Below, in pieces: positions 52,568-61,299 of a stretch of 64,000 nt of DNA. Both the position numbers and the translations under genes were made by a program. This DNA is from an uncultured Alphaproteobacteria bacterium (GTDB lineage Bacteria; Pseudomonadota; Alphaproteobacteria; HIMB59). How positions within the stretch are numbered: the stretch's first letter is position 1; every line of letters starts with the position of its first letter. A model generated the notes under the pieces. It was not told where the DNA came from, searched no databases, and was given only the letters and a program-made list of their open reading frames with translations. Location of the stretch: positions 124,001 to 188,000 of the forward strand of contig CACGPU010000002.1 of assembly GCA_902575065.1 (NCBI GenBank), given 5' to 3'.

Positions 52568-54192
52568 TGAATAATTTTGAACAGGGAATGCATAAAAATG
52601 ATGCAAACTTTGTTCCTTTGACTCCCATCAGTTTCCTTGATCGAATAAAAGATGTTTACCCCGACTATGAAGCCATAGTTTATAAAGAGAGAAAATATTC
52701 TTGGAGAGAAGTTTACGATCGATGTACTCGATTTGCTAGTGCCTTAACTAAAGTTGGAATTGGCAAAGGTGATGTTGTTTCTATTATGGCAGCAAACACT
52801 CCTGAATTATTTGAAGCGCATTATTCTGTTCCTATGACAGGAGGTGTTGTTAATACAATTAATACTCGTTTAGACACCAGAACAGTTGCTTACATACTAG
52901 ATCATAGTGACTGTAAAGTTTTTATAGTGGATCGACAATTTCACAATGTAGCAATTGATGCTATTGCTAAAGTTAACAGAGAGATCATCGTTATTGATAT
53001 TGATGACAAACAAGCAGGTTTAGGAGATATTCCATCAATCGGGAAATTAGAGTATGAAAGTTTCCTGCAAACAGGTGATGAGGGGTTTGAATGGATAAGA
53101 CCTGATGATGAGTGGCAGGCTATTTCACTGAACTATACATCTGGAACAACAGGAAACCCAAAAGGTGTTGTGTACCATCACAGAGGGTCCTATTTAATGT
53201 CAATGGGAAGTATCACTGCATGGAATATGCCTAACCGGCTAACATATTTATATACAGTGCCAATGTTTCACTGCAATGGCTGGGGGTATCCATGGACTTT
53301 GGCGATGCTCCATGCCCGTGTAATATTTATACGAAATATTGTTGTTAAAGAAATTTTCGATTTAATTGATAAATATGAGGTGACTCACTTTGGAGGTGCT
53401 CCTATCGTATTAAATATGATAGCAAATGCTCCTTCAGATGATCAAAAAGCACTGAAAAATAAGGTTTATGTTATGACTGCTGGTGCACCGCCCCCTAGTT
53501 CAATTCTTCAAAAAATGGAGTCTTTAGGCTTTGAGGTTATGCATGTATATGGACTGACTGAAACTTACGGTCATGTTGTTCATTGTGCTTGGAATAAGGA
53601 CTGGGATAATCTAGCAGATGAAAAGCGATCTGAGCTCAAAGCCTATCAAGGAGTTCGCTATCCGCACACAGAAATGGTATCGGTCATGAACCCAGAAACA
53701 CTCGAACCTGTCCCTTCCGATGGAGAAACTATGGGGGAGATTATGATCCGAGGAAATACTGTCATGATGGGGTACTACAAAAATGAAGAGGCCACTAAAG
53801 AGTCGATGAAAAGTGGATGGTTTCACTCGGGCGACTTAGCAGTAATGCACCCTAGTGGATATATTCAAGTTAAAGATCGATCAAAAGATATTATCATTAG
53901 TGGTGGTGAAAATATATCATCTGTAGAAATTGAAAATATTATTACAAAGCACCCTGCAGTATCATTAGCAGCAGTCGTTGCTAGACCTGATGAAAAATGG
54001 GGTGAGACACCCTGTGCTTTTATAGAATTAATTGAAGGTCAAACGGTAGAAGAAGATGAGTTAAAGAAATTTTGTAGAGAGCACTTAGCTGGTTTTAAAA
54101 TGCCTAAAACTTTTGTATTTCAGGTCCTACCAAAAACATCAACTGGAAAAATTCAAAAGTACGAGTTAAGAGAAACAGTGAAAAATCTTTAA
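52567..54192 (+). CDS. Acyl-CoA synthetase (AMP-forming)
   Basis: A 541-residue ANL-superfamily ligase that activates a carboxylic acid with ATP and CoA. The P-loop is YTSGTTGNPKGVV; further motifs are YGLTETYG, GWFHSGDLAV, RSKDIIISGGENISS and PKTSTGKIQKYELR (catalytic Lys). Overlap with the FadN-like gene indicates fatty-acid breakdown. The closest relatives by eye are medium/long-chain (AlkK-like) and DmdB-like ligases; DmdB cannot be excluded. Confidence 0.9.
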   Translation: MNNFEQGMHKNDANFVPLTPISFLDRIKDVYPDYEAIVYKERKYSWREVYDRCTRFASALTKVGIGKGDVVSIMAANTPELFEAHYSVPMTGGVVNTINTRLDTRTVAYILDHSDCKVFIVDRQFHNVAIDAIAKVNREIIVIDIDDKQAGLGDIPSIGKLEYESFLQTGDEGFEWIRPDDEWQAISLNYTSGTTGNPKGVVYHHRGSYLMSMGSITAWNMPNRLTYLYTVPMFHCNGWGYPWTLAMLHARVIFIRNIVVKEIFDLIDKYEVTHFGGAPIVLNMIANAPSDDQKALKNKVYVMTAGAPPPSSILQKMESLGFEVMHVYGLTETYGHVVHCAWNKDWDNLADEKRSELKAYQGVRYPHTEMVSVMNPETLEPVPSDGETMGEIMIRGNTVMMGYYKNEEATKESMKSGWFHSGDLAVMHPSGYIQVKDRSKDIIISGGENISSVEIENIITKHPAVSLAAVVARPDEKWGETPCAFIELIEGQTVEEDELKKFCREHLAGFKMPKTFVFQVLPKTSTGKIQKYELRETVKNL

Positions 54193-54389
54193 TTTAATTT
54201 TTTATTTTTATTTTCAGTATTTATCACTTTAATAGCTTTTAGTTTTTTATAACACATGTAACAGACAAGATTATGATGACTTTTAATTAAATTTTGAACT
54301 TTCTTAGGTGCTGTTCGAATTTCAGATTCAATATACACACTGTCCATGACTGATAACTCTCCCTCGCAATATTTGCATTTCTCAGCCAT
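54189..54389 (-). CDS. Small zinc-binding protein
   Basis: A 66-residue protein with two CxxC pairs (KCKYCEGE and VCYMCYKK) spaced ~35 residues apart, as in small zinc ribbons, and a basic tail. Its stop overlaps the end of the acyl-CoA synthetase gene by four bases. It lies two bases after the photolyase N-domain gene and may belong to that operon. Function unknown. Confidence 0.6.
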   Translation of the reverse strand: MAEKCKYCEGELSVMDSVYIESEIRTAPKKVQNLIKSHHNLVCYMCYKKLKAIKVINTENKNKKLN

Positions 54390-54391
54390 GA

Positions 54392-54787
54392 CTAATATTT
54401 TAAATTTTTCTTAATTTTGTTCCAATACTGAAAAAATCTTTTTGCCGGATGAAGATAATTCACCTGCAATAAGAAGTAATCGGGCAACTGCTCTAAATCA
54501 TATATTTCACCTAATTTTTGAAATAAATTTTGGTAAATAGGTCTAAAAGTAGATTTTGTTATAATTTTGGATATGGTGTTTTGGTTATGAATTTCTTGCA
54601 ATATCTCGTATGTATTACCTCTATAGATTTCAGCCCCTGCCTCTTTGGCTAAAAAGTATCTATTTTCAATGATTTTGTCACTAAGCTCATAGCCTTCAGT
54701 TAAAGTATTATCAAAGATGTAAACAGGATTACCCTCAATACCGGCTGGCACTCTCATGAACTCGTCATATAAATAAATTAAGTTCAT
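54392..54787 (-). CDS. Photolyase N-terminal (antenna) domain as a separate protein
   Basis: A 131-residue protein that looks like the alpha/beta domain of DNA photolyases: NPVYIFDNTL, then IIENRYFLAKEAG and AEIYRGNTYEILQE with ITKSTF following. In normal photolyases this domain is fused upstream of the FAD domain and holds an antenna pigment. Here it is a separate downstream gene overlapping the FAD-domain gene by four bases. Assigned by pattern and neighbour. Confidence 0.65.
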   Translation of the reverse strand: MNLIYLYDEFMRVPAGIEGNPVYIFDNTLTEGYELSDKIIENRYFLAKEAGAEIYRGNTYEILQEIHNQNTISKIITKSTFRPIYQNLFQKLGEIYDLEQLPDYFLLQVNYLHPAKRFFQYWNKIKKNLKY

Positions 54788-55521
54788 AAATTGGGAAAGA
54801 GCCTCGAGCTAATTTCTTCATAGCTGCCATCTATTTCTTGATTCTTCTCAGGTATAATATCTATGCTTCGGTGACAGTATTTGTGAACATTTTCTAAATT
54901 AAATATATAAGGTTTTCCTGCAAAGGTACTCGCGATCCACTGCCAAGAGAAGTTATTACTTGCAATATCTCCATCCAGTAAATGACTCATAAAAAACTTC
55001 GCTCCAGCTTGCCACTTCACTCTTCTAAAGTGAATAATATAAGAAGCCAAATACATACGTGCATGGTTATGAAGGTACCCAGTATTTGTGAGTTGCTCGA
55101 TGAAAATATTAATAATTTGTGTTGGTGTTGCTGCTGATATAATATCCTCAGGCAAGTTATCTTGATATTCTTGAGCTTGAAATCCAGTTTTATATTCTTC
55201 TACATCTGTCCATAGTTGATCAGGATGATGGTAGGCATAGCTTCTCCAAAAATCTCTCCATGCTAATTCTTGAATAAACTTTTCACTCTCAACAAAATTA
55301 TATTTGTCTCGAATATATTGATAGAGCTCTTTGTTAGTGATGATTCCATATTTTATATGGGCTGATAATCTTGAAATTTGTCCATTCAAAAAGTTTCTTG
55401 TTTTAGCATAGAGAACAGGATTAAAAGAATTGAATTTTTCCAGCGCATCTTGTCTTGATAACATGGAGATATTCGAGTTTTTCGATGTTGGTATTAGATC
55501 TTGAACACTTGAGATTTTCAC
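54784..55521 (-). CDS. Photolyase/cryptochrome FAD-binding domain as a separate protein
   Basis: A 245-residue protein holding only the helical FAD domain of photolyases: SRLSAHIKYGIITNKELY, LAWRDFWRSYAY, TGYLHNHARMYLASYIIHF and LDGDIASNNFSWQWIASTFA (FAD and tryptophan-chain region), ending with KPYIFN. The first ~200 residues of a normal enzyme are missing, but their equivalent is the next gene. Together they could repair UV pyrimidine dimers. The domain order is the reverse of the fused enzymes. Confidence 0.85.
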   Translation of the reverse strand: MKISSVQDLIPTSKNSNISMLSRQDALEKFNSFNPVLYAKTRNFLNGQISRLSAHIKYGIITNKELYQYIRDKYNFVESEKFIQELAWRDFWRSYAYHHPDQLWTDVEEYKTGFQAQEYQDNLPEDIISAATPTQIINIFIEQLTNTGYLHNHARMYLASYIIHFRRVKWQAGAKFFMSHLLDGDIASNNFSWQWIASTFAGKPYIFNLENVHKYCHRSIDIIPEKNQEIDGSYEEISSRLFPNL

Positions 55522-55545
55522 TTTTAATTATACATAAAATCTGTG

Positions 55546-56424
55546 CTAATAGATTGTTTGTAAATCAAAGGTAATTTTGGTTCCAGGGGGAAGCTGAGAG
55601 ATTCTTGAAATATCTACTTCATTTAAAATTGCAATTTTTGGATATCCTCCAGTACAAGGAATGTCCCGCATTAATACAATGGGTTGCCCATCACTTGGCA
55701 CTTGAATAGACCCAGGTAATATTCCTTCAGACAAAATATCATGAGACTCAGAACTAATGAGACTCTCACCTTTGAGCCTGATACCCATTCGATCACTTTG
55801 ATTAGTTATTGTAAAAACACCACTAATAAAAGATTGTAGAGAATTGTCTGAGAAATATTGAAGTTGAGGACCGGGATAAACTTTGAAATTGGTTACCTTT
55901 TCTAAATCAGGCTTTGGTATAGAGATAAGATCCCAAGAGCTTACATCTTTGCTAATGTTAAATATATCTTCATCATTTAAAGGTCGATTAATCGAACCTA
56001 TCCCTGCTTTTGTGTCAGTAGAGTAGCTATTAAGACAAGGCTCTAACCCAAGTCCATGCTCAAAAGCTATGTATCCATATACTGAGTCTATTGTATTGTG
56101 AATAATCAATTCATCGCCCTCAAATAAATTAATACTTTTATAGGGCTGGCACTCAAGCTGAGTGTTGTTATTTTTCTGAATGCTCATATTACAATTACCA
56201 CCAACACAAATCTTAACAGACCCTTCTTTTACTTTTATTGAGGGTCCAACGTAAGCAAATTCTAGAAATTGATTTTGATGATTGGGTATAATTTTTTGTA
56301 ACCCTGAAATAATTCTTTGGTCCATCGCTCCACTTGGTGAAACTCCTAAGTGTTGATATTGAAATCTACCAAAGTCTTGAATCGTTGAATGAGTTCCTGC
56401 ACGAGTGATTATGATTGAGTTCAT
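55546..56424 (-). CDS. pxpC: 5-oxoprolinase subunit C (KipA/carboxyltransferase family)
   Basis: A 292-residue member of the biotin-dependent carboxyltransferase-like family. The N-terminal pattern AGTHSTIQDFGRFQYQHLG and GVSPSGAMD is diagnostic; SDRMGIRLKG and PSDGQPIVLMRD are conserved further on. With PxpB and PxpA it makes the ATP-dependent 5-oxoprolinase that opens pyroglutamate to glutamate. Its ATG overlaps the PxpB stop (ATGA). Confidence 0.9.
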   Translation of the reverse strand: MNSIIITRAGTHSTIQDFGRFQYQHLGVSPSGAMDQRIISGLQKIIPNHQNQFLEFAYVGPSIKVKEGSVKICVGGNCNMSIQKNNNTQLECQPYKSINLFEGDELIIHNTIDSVYGYIAFEHGLGLEPCLNSYSTDTKAGIGSINRPLNDEDIFNISKDVSSWDLISIPKPDLEKVTNFKVYPGPQLQYFSDNSLQSFISGVFTITNQSDRMGIRLKGESLISSESHDILSEGILPGSIQVPSDGQPIVLMRDIPCTGGYPKIAILNEVDISRISQLPPGTKITFDLQTIY

Positions 56425-57140
56425 GACGAGTATTCCTTGATCAAGTCATTTAATGAAAAATTATATTTTTTTATTTTTTTAAACTCTGGAAGAGATATAG
56501 AGAAAAATTTTACTTCATCACCTGGAAGAAAAAGGGAAGGCTTAGGACTTTGTAAATCAAAAATATCAAATGGTATTTGTCCAATTATATTCCAACCACC
56601 AGGAGAAACTTTCGGATATATACAGGTATGATTTTTTGCTATACCAATGGATCTAGCAGGAATTTTTACCCTTGGAGTAGCTAACCGCGGTGTAATTAAT
56701 TGGGAGGGAACATCCCCTAAATACGGAAACCCAGGCATGAAGCCAATATAATATGTATAGTAATTAACGGATGAATGAAGATTGATAACCTCTTCTTTTG
56801 AAATTTTATGAAGTTTTTGGATTATCTTTATATCTAACGCAAAATCTTCATCATAACATGCCGGTATTTTCCATGTTTTAGTAACTTTTTTGTTACTTTG
56901 AGATTTTGTTTCATTCATTTTTATATTAATTTTGTCTTTGTTTTGATCTCGTATGTGAGAATTTTCAAAAATTACAACAATTTTATTAAATGAGGGGACA
57001 ATATTAAGTGATTGAAGATTAAGGTTTGAAATATTTAAAAATGCGTCGTTTACCTCCTGTGATATAGATTTTGAGGTTTCATTTCCAAAATCTAAGACCA
57101 AACCCCGATCCCCATAAGAATTTATTCCTTTGAAATACAC
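56421..57140 (-). CDS. pxpB: 5-oxoprolinase subunit B (KipI family)
   Basis: A 239-residue protein with the KipI/allophanate-hydrolase-subunit-1 pattern: GDRGLVLDFG at the N-terminus, IPACYDEDFALD, YYIGFMPGFPYLGDVPSQL, PRLATPRVKIPARSIGIA and GWNIIGQIPFDIFD. It forms the ATPase part of 5-oxoprolinase with PxpC. Its start faces that of PxpA with only 23 bases between, which is unusually tight for divergent promoters. Confidence 0.9.
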   Translation of the reverse strand: MYFKGINSYGDRGLVLDFGNETSKSISQEVNDAFLNISNLNLQSLNIVPSFNKIVVIFENSHIRDQNKDKINIKMNETKSQSNKKVTKTWKIPACYDEDFALDIKIIQKLHKISKEEVINLHSSVNYYTYYIGFMPGFPYLGDVPSQLITPRLATPRVKIPARSIGIAKNHTCIYPKVSPGGWNIIGQIPFDIFDLQSPKPSLFLPGDEVKFFSISLPEFKKIKKYNFSLNDLIKEYSS

Positions 57141-57163
57141 CCTAATATCATAATGTAACTTTA

Positions 57164-57937
57164 GTGCATTTGAATAAGATTAATTTAAATTCTGATATCG
57201 CAGAAAAAGACCTCAGTTTTTTTGAAACTGTTGATATGCAGCTAATAAATAAAATTAGCTCTGCTAATCTTTCTTGTCTATATCATGGAGGGTCAAAAAA
57301 CGTCGTTTTTAAAGCACTAAGTTACTGTAAAACAAAACATGTTTCAGTTGGTGCGCATATTTCTTTTTTAGATAGAGATAATTTTGGTCGCACAAAAATT
57401 TATTGGAACAAAAAATTAATTCAAGAAATTGTCAGAGACCAATTAATTTTTATTCATAATCTTGCCTCTAATATTAATTTTCCAGTAACACATGTTAAGC
57501 TTCATGGGGCTTTGAGTAATATGGCATGTATTGACCAAGACCTTTCTAGTGAAATAGTAGATGTTTTAAAAAAAAATTATCCATCAATAATATTACTTGC
57601 GCCAGCTTTAAGTGAACTTGCTAAAATTGCTGTGAAAAGCAACATACCCACTGCTCTTGAGGTTTTTGCAGATCGCACTTATGAAGATGATGCTACTTTA
57701 ACACCTCGTTCCATTGATGATTCTTTGATAACAGATCCTATAAGTGCCAGGGAACATGTAAAAGCCATGCTTATTCAAGGAGGAATTATTTCACGTAATG
57801 GGAATACTCTAAAAACAAACATTCATTCAGTGTGTGTTCATAGTGATACGCCAAATAGTGTTGAAATTTCTGAACAAATTTGCATACTCCTTCATGAAAT
57901 GAAGATAAAAAAAGCAGCTCTTCCAGAATTTTTCTAA
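57164..57937 (+). CDS. pxpA: 5-oxoprolinase subunit A (LamB/YcsF family)
   Basis: A 257-residue protein. INLNSDIAE, ISSANLSCLYHGG, VSVGAHISFLDRDNFGR and HVKLHGALSNMA match PxpA, though the usual GFHAGDP reads YHGGSK here. It binds 5-oxoproline and works with PxpBC. The start is a GTG (or the TTG two codons later); there is no ATG. It is unusual in being divergent from pxpBC, which are normally in one operon with it. Confidence 0.87.
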   Translation: MHLNKINLNSDIAEKDLSFFETVDMQLINKISSANLSCLYHGGSKNVVFKALSYCKTKHVSVGAHISFLDRDNFGRTKIYWNKKLIQEIVRDQLIFIHNLASNINFPVTHVKLHGALSNMACIDQDLSSEIVDVLKKNYPSIILLAPALSELAKIAVKSNIPTALEVFADRTYEDDATLTPRSIDDSLITDPISAREHVKAMLIQGGIISRNGNTLKTNIHSVCVHSDTPNSVEISEQICILLHEMKIKKAALPEFF

Positions 57938-57944
57938 GACTAAA

Positions 57945-58442
57945 ATGAATAATTATTTTTTTTACGGCACTCTTCGCTCTATTGCAATATTAGAGAAGGT
58001 TATAGGAAGTAAAACTGAACACTTAAAAATAACCCCAGCTTTTGCACCAAAAAGTGAATTGCGTTTAGTCGTTAATGAAAACTTCCCTGTAATAATTTTC
58101 GGTGAAAATTATTCTGGCGTTGAGGGTATAGTGGTTAAAGGATTAACCGAAGAAGATATCGCACGAATACGTTTTTTTGAAGATGTAGAGTTTTCTACTA
58201 AAACAATGATTATAGACATAGGGGGAATTCAAGAAGAGGTTAATTATTTTTCACAAAAAGGAGTTGATCCCTCTTTAGACCCTTGGATCTATGATGAGTG
58301 GAAAGAAAAAGAGGAAGCTTTGTCCTTAGTGACAACTGATCTTTGGATGCAACTTTATGGAAAATACACAGCTGAAGAGGCAGATCAATATTGGAATGAC
58401 GTAAAAAAGCAGGCATATCATCAATACCTCTCACAACAATGA
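57945..58442 (+). CDS. Gamma-glutamylcyclotransferase-like (AIG2/GGCT fold)
   Basis: A 165-residue protein with the GGCT-fold start YFFYGTLRS (YGTL motif), followed by FPVIIFGENYSGVEGIVVKG and IRFFEDVEF. GGCT enzymes convert gamma-glutamyl peptides to 5-oxoproline, the substrate of the PxpABC genes just upstream; this is a strong functional link. The fold also includes other activities, so the reaction is inferred. Its end overlaps the next ATG. Confidence 0.78.
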   Translation: MNNYFFYGTLRSIAILEKVIGSKTEHLKITPAFAPKSELRLVVNENFPVIIFGENYSGVEGIVVKGLTEEDIARIRFFEDVEFSTKTMIIDIGGIQEEVNYFSQKGVDPSLDPWIYDEWKEKEEALSLVTTDLWMQLYGKYTAEEADQYWNDVKKQAYHQYLSQQ

Positions 58443-58996
58443 AAATTGTTAATTTCTTTTTCTTAATGTCTCTTTTTTTTACATTTAATTCTTTATCTGA
58501 TGAAACAACAAGTTGGGAATTATTAAAAGAGGGCGGTAAAATAGTTTTTATTCGTCATGCATATGCTCCTGGAGGCGGTGATCCCAATAATTTTGAATTA
58601 TACGATTGTTCAACACAAAGAAATTTAAATGAACAAGGAATTAATCAATCTAAACGAATGGGTATATTATTTTCTAAATATTTTATTCCAATAGACTCTG
58701 TTTATTCCAGCGAATGGTGTCGCTGCAAAGAAACCGCTCGTCTGGCATTTAAAAATTTTGAGAGTTTAAGTGCCTTAAATTCAACATTTTCAGCTGATTA
58801 TCAAAAAAACCATTCAAAGCAAATGTATGAATTAAATCAATTCATTAAAAATTGGGACGACAGTCAAGGTAATTTAATTTTTGTAACTCATTATGTAATT
58901 GTTGGTGGTTTTCTTGATTATTATCCAAGTTCAGGAGAAATGGTGATAACAGATAAATCTCTATCAGTTCTTGGCACTATTAAAATAAATTTTTAA
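58439..58996 (+). CDS. Secreted histidine phosphatase family protein
   Basis: A 185-residue protein with a signal peptide (FFFLMSLFFTFNSLS). The catalytic motif is FIRHAYAPGGGDP (RHA in place of RHG), the second Arg is in SSEWCRCKETARLAF, and the second His is in FVTHYVIVGGF. The layout fits small periplasmic histidine phosphatases; the substrate is unknown. Its ATG overlaps the preceding stop, so it is co-transcribed with the 5-oxoproline genes. Confidence 0.87.
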   Translation: MKIVNFFFLMSLFFTFNSLSDETTSWELLKEGGKIVFIRHAYAPGGGDPNNFELYDCSTQRNLNEQGINQSKRMGILFSKYFIPIDSVYSSEWCRCKETARLAFKNFESLSALNSTFSADYQKNHSKQMYELNQFIKNWDDSQGNLIFVTHYVIVGGFLDYYPSSGEMVITDKSLSVLGTIKINF

Positions 58997-60093
58997 AAGA
59001 ATACTCTTTCAATAAACCAATATAAACCAATCATTGAAATTATAATCGAAATAGGAATTTGCAAAAATACTCTATACCAACTCTGACGTGAAGGTATTAT
59101 AAAGATAATTGATGCTAAGATAATAATTGCTATCTGTGCTATTTCTACACCAATGTTAAATGAGATTAAACTTAAAACAAGTTGACTAGTATTTAACCCA
59201 ATATCTCCCAGCACAAACGCAAAACCTAAACCATGAATTAATCCAAAAATAAAAATTATTAAATACCGAAGTAAAGTTGAACGTCTTTGAAATATATTCT
59301 CAATTGCAACATAGCTTATAGACAATGCTATTAACGGTTCAACAATAGTAGCAGGTATAAAAATTAAATTAAAACTAGCTAGTATAAGTGTGATCGAATG
59401 CGCAACTGTAAACATTGTGACTTGAAGTAATAAAGGTTTAAATTTGATGGCGTAAAAAAAGATACCTATTATGAATAAGATATGGTCAAGTCCCTTAGGA
59501 ACAATATGCTCTATCCCTAAAACTAAATATTCAATTGTTGTACTTAAAGCTGAAGACCGTGTCTGTTGAGATATGAGTGATGATCTTTCAGCAGGTTGTA
59601 AATAAGTTGTAAATAAAACAGACTTTTTTGATAAATCCTCAAAATGTCTAATTACCACGGGACCCAATTCTTTTTCAAATTGAATGGTAAAAGACTCATC
59701 TTTTATTTCAAAACCTATGTTTAAAGTTGTATCTCTGGGAAATTCATCGTTTATTTCTTGAAAAGTATCTACATTTCTTAAAGAAAGCGGAATAGTTTCA
59801 TCTCCGATATTGATTTTAATCTTATCTGTAAATTTGTTTTCATTTTCTATGATCATTTTCTCTACTTCTTCAGTGGAAAGGGCCCGTAACGCATCATATT
59901 TTTTAGATTGAGGTGAGTCGTTGGTATCCTGATATAAAGAGGCATCTATTTCAGAAAGAACAGTTTCTGCATTTAATTTAAATTCGATTGATGCATTTCC
60001 TTCAATAATGGTAATATCCATCATCGCGGGTTTAATTTCGTGTGAATGCAGAGGAGAGCTTAATATTAAAATTAGAAATAAGTACTTAATCAT
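58993..60093 (-). CDS. HupE/UreJ-like membrane protein
   Basis: A 366-residue protein. A signal peptide and a periplasmic N-terminal region (HEIKPAMMDITI) are followed by ~six membrane helices with the HupE/UreJ pattern: GIEHIVPKGLDHILFIIG, FTVAHSITLILA and FGLIHGLGFAFVLG, with the histidines likely handling metal. Known relatives transport nickel or cobalt. The ATG at 60093 is chosen for its signal peptide. It is divergent from the DUF4198 gene by six bases. Confidence 0.82.
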   Translation of the reverse strand: MIKYLFLILILSSPLHSHEIKPAMMDITIIEGNASIEFKLNAETVLSEIDASLYQDTNDSPQSKKYDALRALSTEEVEKMIIENENKFTDKIKINIGDETIPLSLRNVDTFQEINDEFPRDTTLNIGFEIKDESFTIQFEKELGPVVIRHFEDLSKKSVLFTTYLQPAERSSLISQQTRSSALSTTIEYLVLGIEHIVPKGLDHILFIIGIFFYAIKFKPLLLQVTMFTVAHSITLILASFNLIFIPATIVEPLIALSISYVAIENIFQRRSTLLRYLIIFIFGLIHGLGFAFVLGDIGLNTSQLVLSLISFNIGVEIAQIAIIILASIIFIIPSRQSWYRVFLQIPISIIISMIGLYWFIERVFF

Positions 60094-60099
60094 TCGGTC

Positions 60100-60933
60100 A
60101 TGTTTACCAAAATTCATCTAAAAATTCTTTATATTTTTTTGCTCCTTATTGCTTATTCTATTAGAGCAAACGCTCATGAATTTTGGATCGAGCCTACGCA
60201 ATATCAACTTAATGATGACTTAATAAATGCTCACTTGAGGGTAGGACAAGAATTTCAAGGTATGGTTTTAATGTATAATCCACAAGATTTTAAAACCTTT
60301 AAAATATTATCTGGATCCAAAAATAAAAAAGAAAAAATAAAGGGCATACTAGGTGATGTGCCTGCAATTAATATAACGACTAATTTAGACAATTTATTAA
60401 TTATTTATCATGAAACTAAAGATAAATATGTTGATTATAAAAAGTTTCAAAAATTCGAGGATTTTGTTAATGAAAAAGGTTACCAGCAACTAATCAATAC
60501 TCATTTTGAGAAAGGATTTCCCGAAAGTAATTTTATTGAGAGTTATCGTCGTTATGCAAAATCTCTTATTACACTAAATGGCAGTGAGGGGAAGGATAAA
60601 AAAACAGGACTTCTATTTGAATTTGTTTTAGACCAAAATCCTTACAAAGAATTGAATCTAAAGCAAATGAGTGGAACTTTATATTACAAAAAAAAACCAC
60701 TAAAAAAAAATCTTGTTACAATTTTTTCGAAATATAAAAATACAAAGTTATCAATTGTAAATACCATAACGGATAATAAAGGAAAATTCACTTTTGATAT
60801 TGAACCAGGAAGGGAATATCTTTTAGACTCAGTTGTGATTTATCCATTAAAAGCAGACCCAGAAAAAAATGAGCCAATCTGGCATAGTGATTGGGCATCA
60901 ACAACTTTCTTAATACCTGAAAATAATCTTTAA
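60100..60933 (+). CDS. DUF4198-like periplasmic protein
   Basis: A 277-residue exported protein. The signal peptide ends at RANA and the mature protein begins HEFWIEP, the typical DUF4198 start. The C-terminal part has the carrier-type pattern (DNKGKFTFDIEPGREYLLDS, then WASTTF). DUF4198 proteins are found beside nickel/cobalt importers. Here the partner is the divergent HupE-like gene, so metal uptake is a reasonable guess. Confidence 0.75.
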   Translation: MFTKIHLKILYIFLLLIAYSIRANAHEFWIEPTQYQLNDDLINAHLRVGQEFQGMVLMYNPQDFKTFKILSGSKNKKEKIKGILGDVPAINITTNLDNLLIIYHETKDKYVDYKKFQKFEDFVNEKGYQQLINTHFEKGFPESNFIESYRRYAKSLITLNGSEGKDKKTGLLFEFVLDQNPYKELNLKQMSGTLYYKKKPLKKNLVTIFSKYKNTKLSIVNTITDNKGKFTFDIEPGREYLLDSVVIYPLKADPEKNEPIWHSDWASTTFLIPENNL

Positions 60934-60963
60934 TTATTATTAATTAGTATAAAATAGATAATT

Positions 60964-61299
60964 ATGATTTTTGCTTTAAAAGTTTTATTAGCTGCTCTTG
61001 TGATTGCATTTGCAAGTTGGCTTTCCGGTAAAAAACCTGAGCTATCTGGATTTATTATTGCTCTTCCAATAGCAAGTATAATAGCCATAGCCTTCTCTTT
61101 CTTAGAGCATAAAAATACTGAAAATACTGTAATATTTGCAAAAAGCATTCTTATTGGAGTACCTGTCTCATATTTATTTTTCTTACCTTTTTTCTTTGCA
61201 AAAAATCTCAATATGAATTTTTGGTTAATTTACTTGATTGGATTGACTTTACTCGTAATAGGATATTTTGTTCATAAATATATTATGAGTTTAATTTGA
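60964..61299 (+). CDS. Small membrane protein (DUF3147-like)
   Basis: A 111-residue protein with four membrane helices. The segment GKKPELSGFIIALPIASIIA resembles DUF3147 proteins. It ends one base before the GST gene, so the two are coupled. Function unknown. Confidence 0.6.
   Translation: MIFALKVLLAALVIAFASWLSGKKPELSGFIIALPIASIIAIAFSFLEHKNTENTVIFAKSILIGVPVSYLFFLPFFFAKNLNMNFWLIYLIGLTLLVIGYFVHKYIMSLI

Noticed and set aside
52567-54192. Firm assignment as DmdB (methylmercaptopropionate-CoA ligase)
   Set aside because: No dmdA, dmdC or dmdD is nearby. Coupling to a beta-oxidation fusion supports a general acyl-CoA synthetase.
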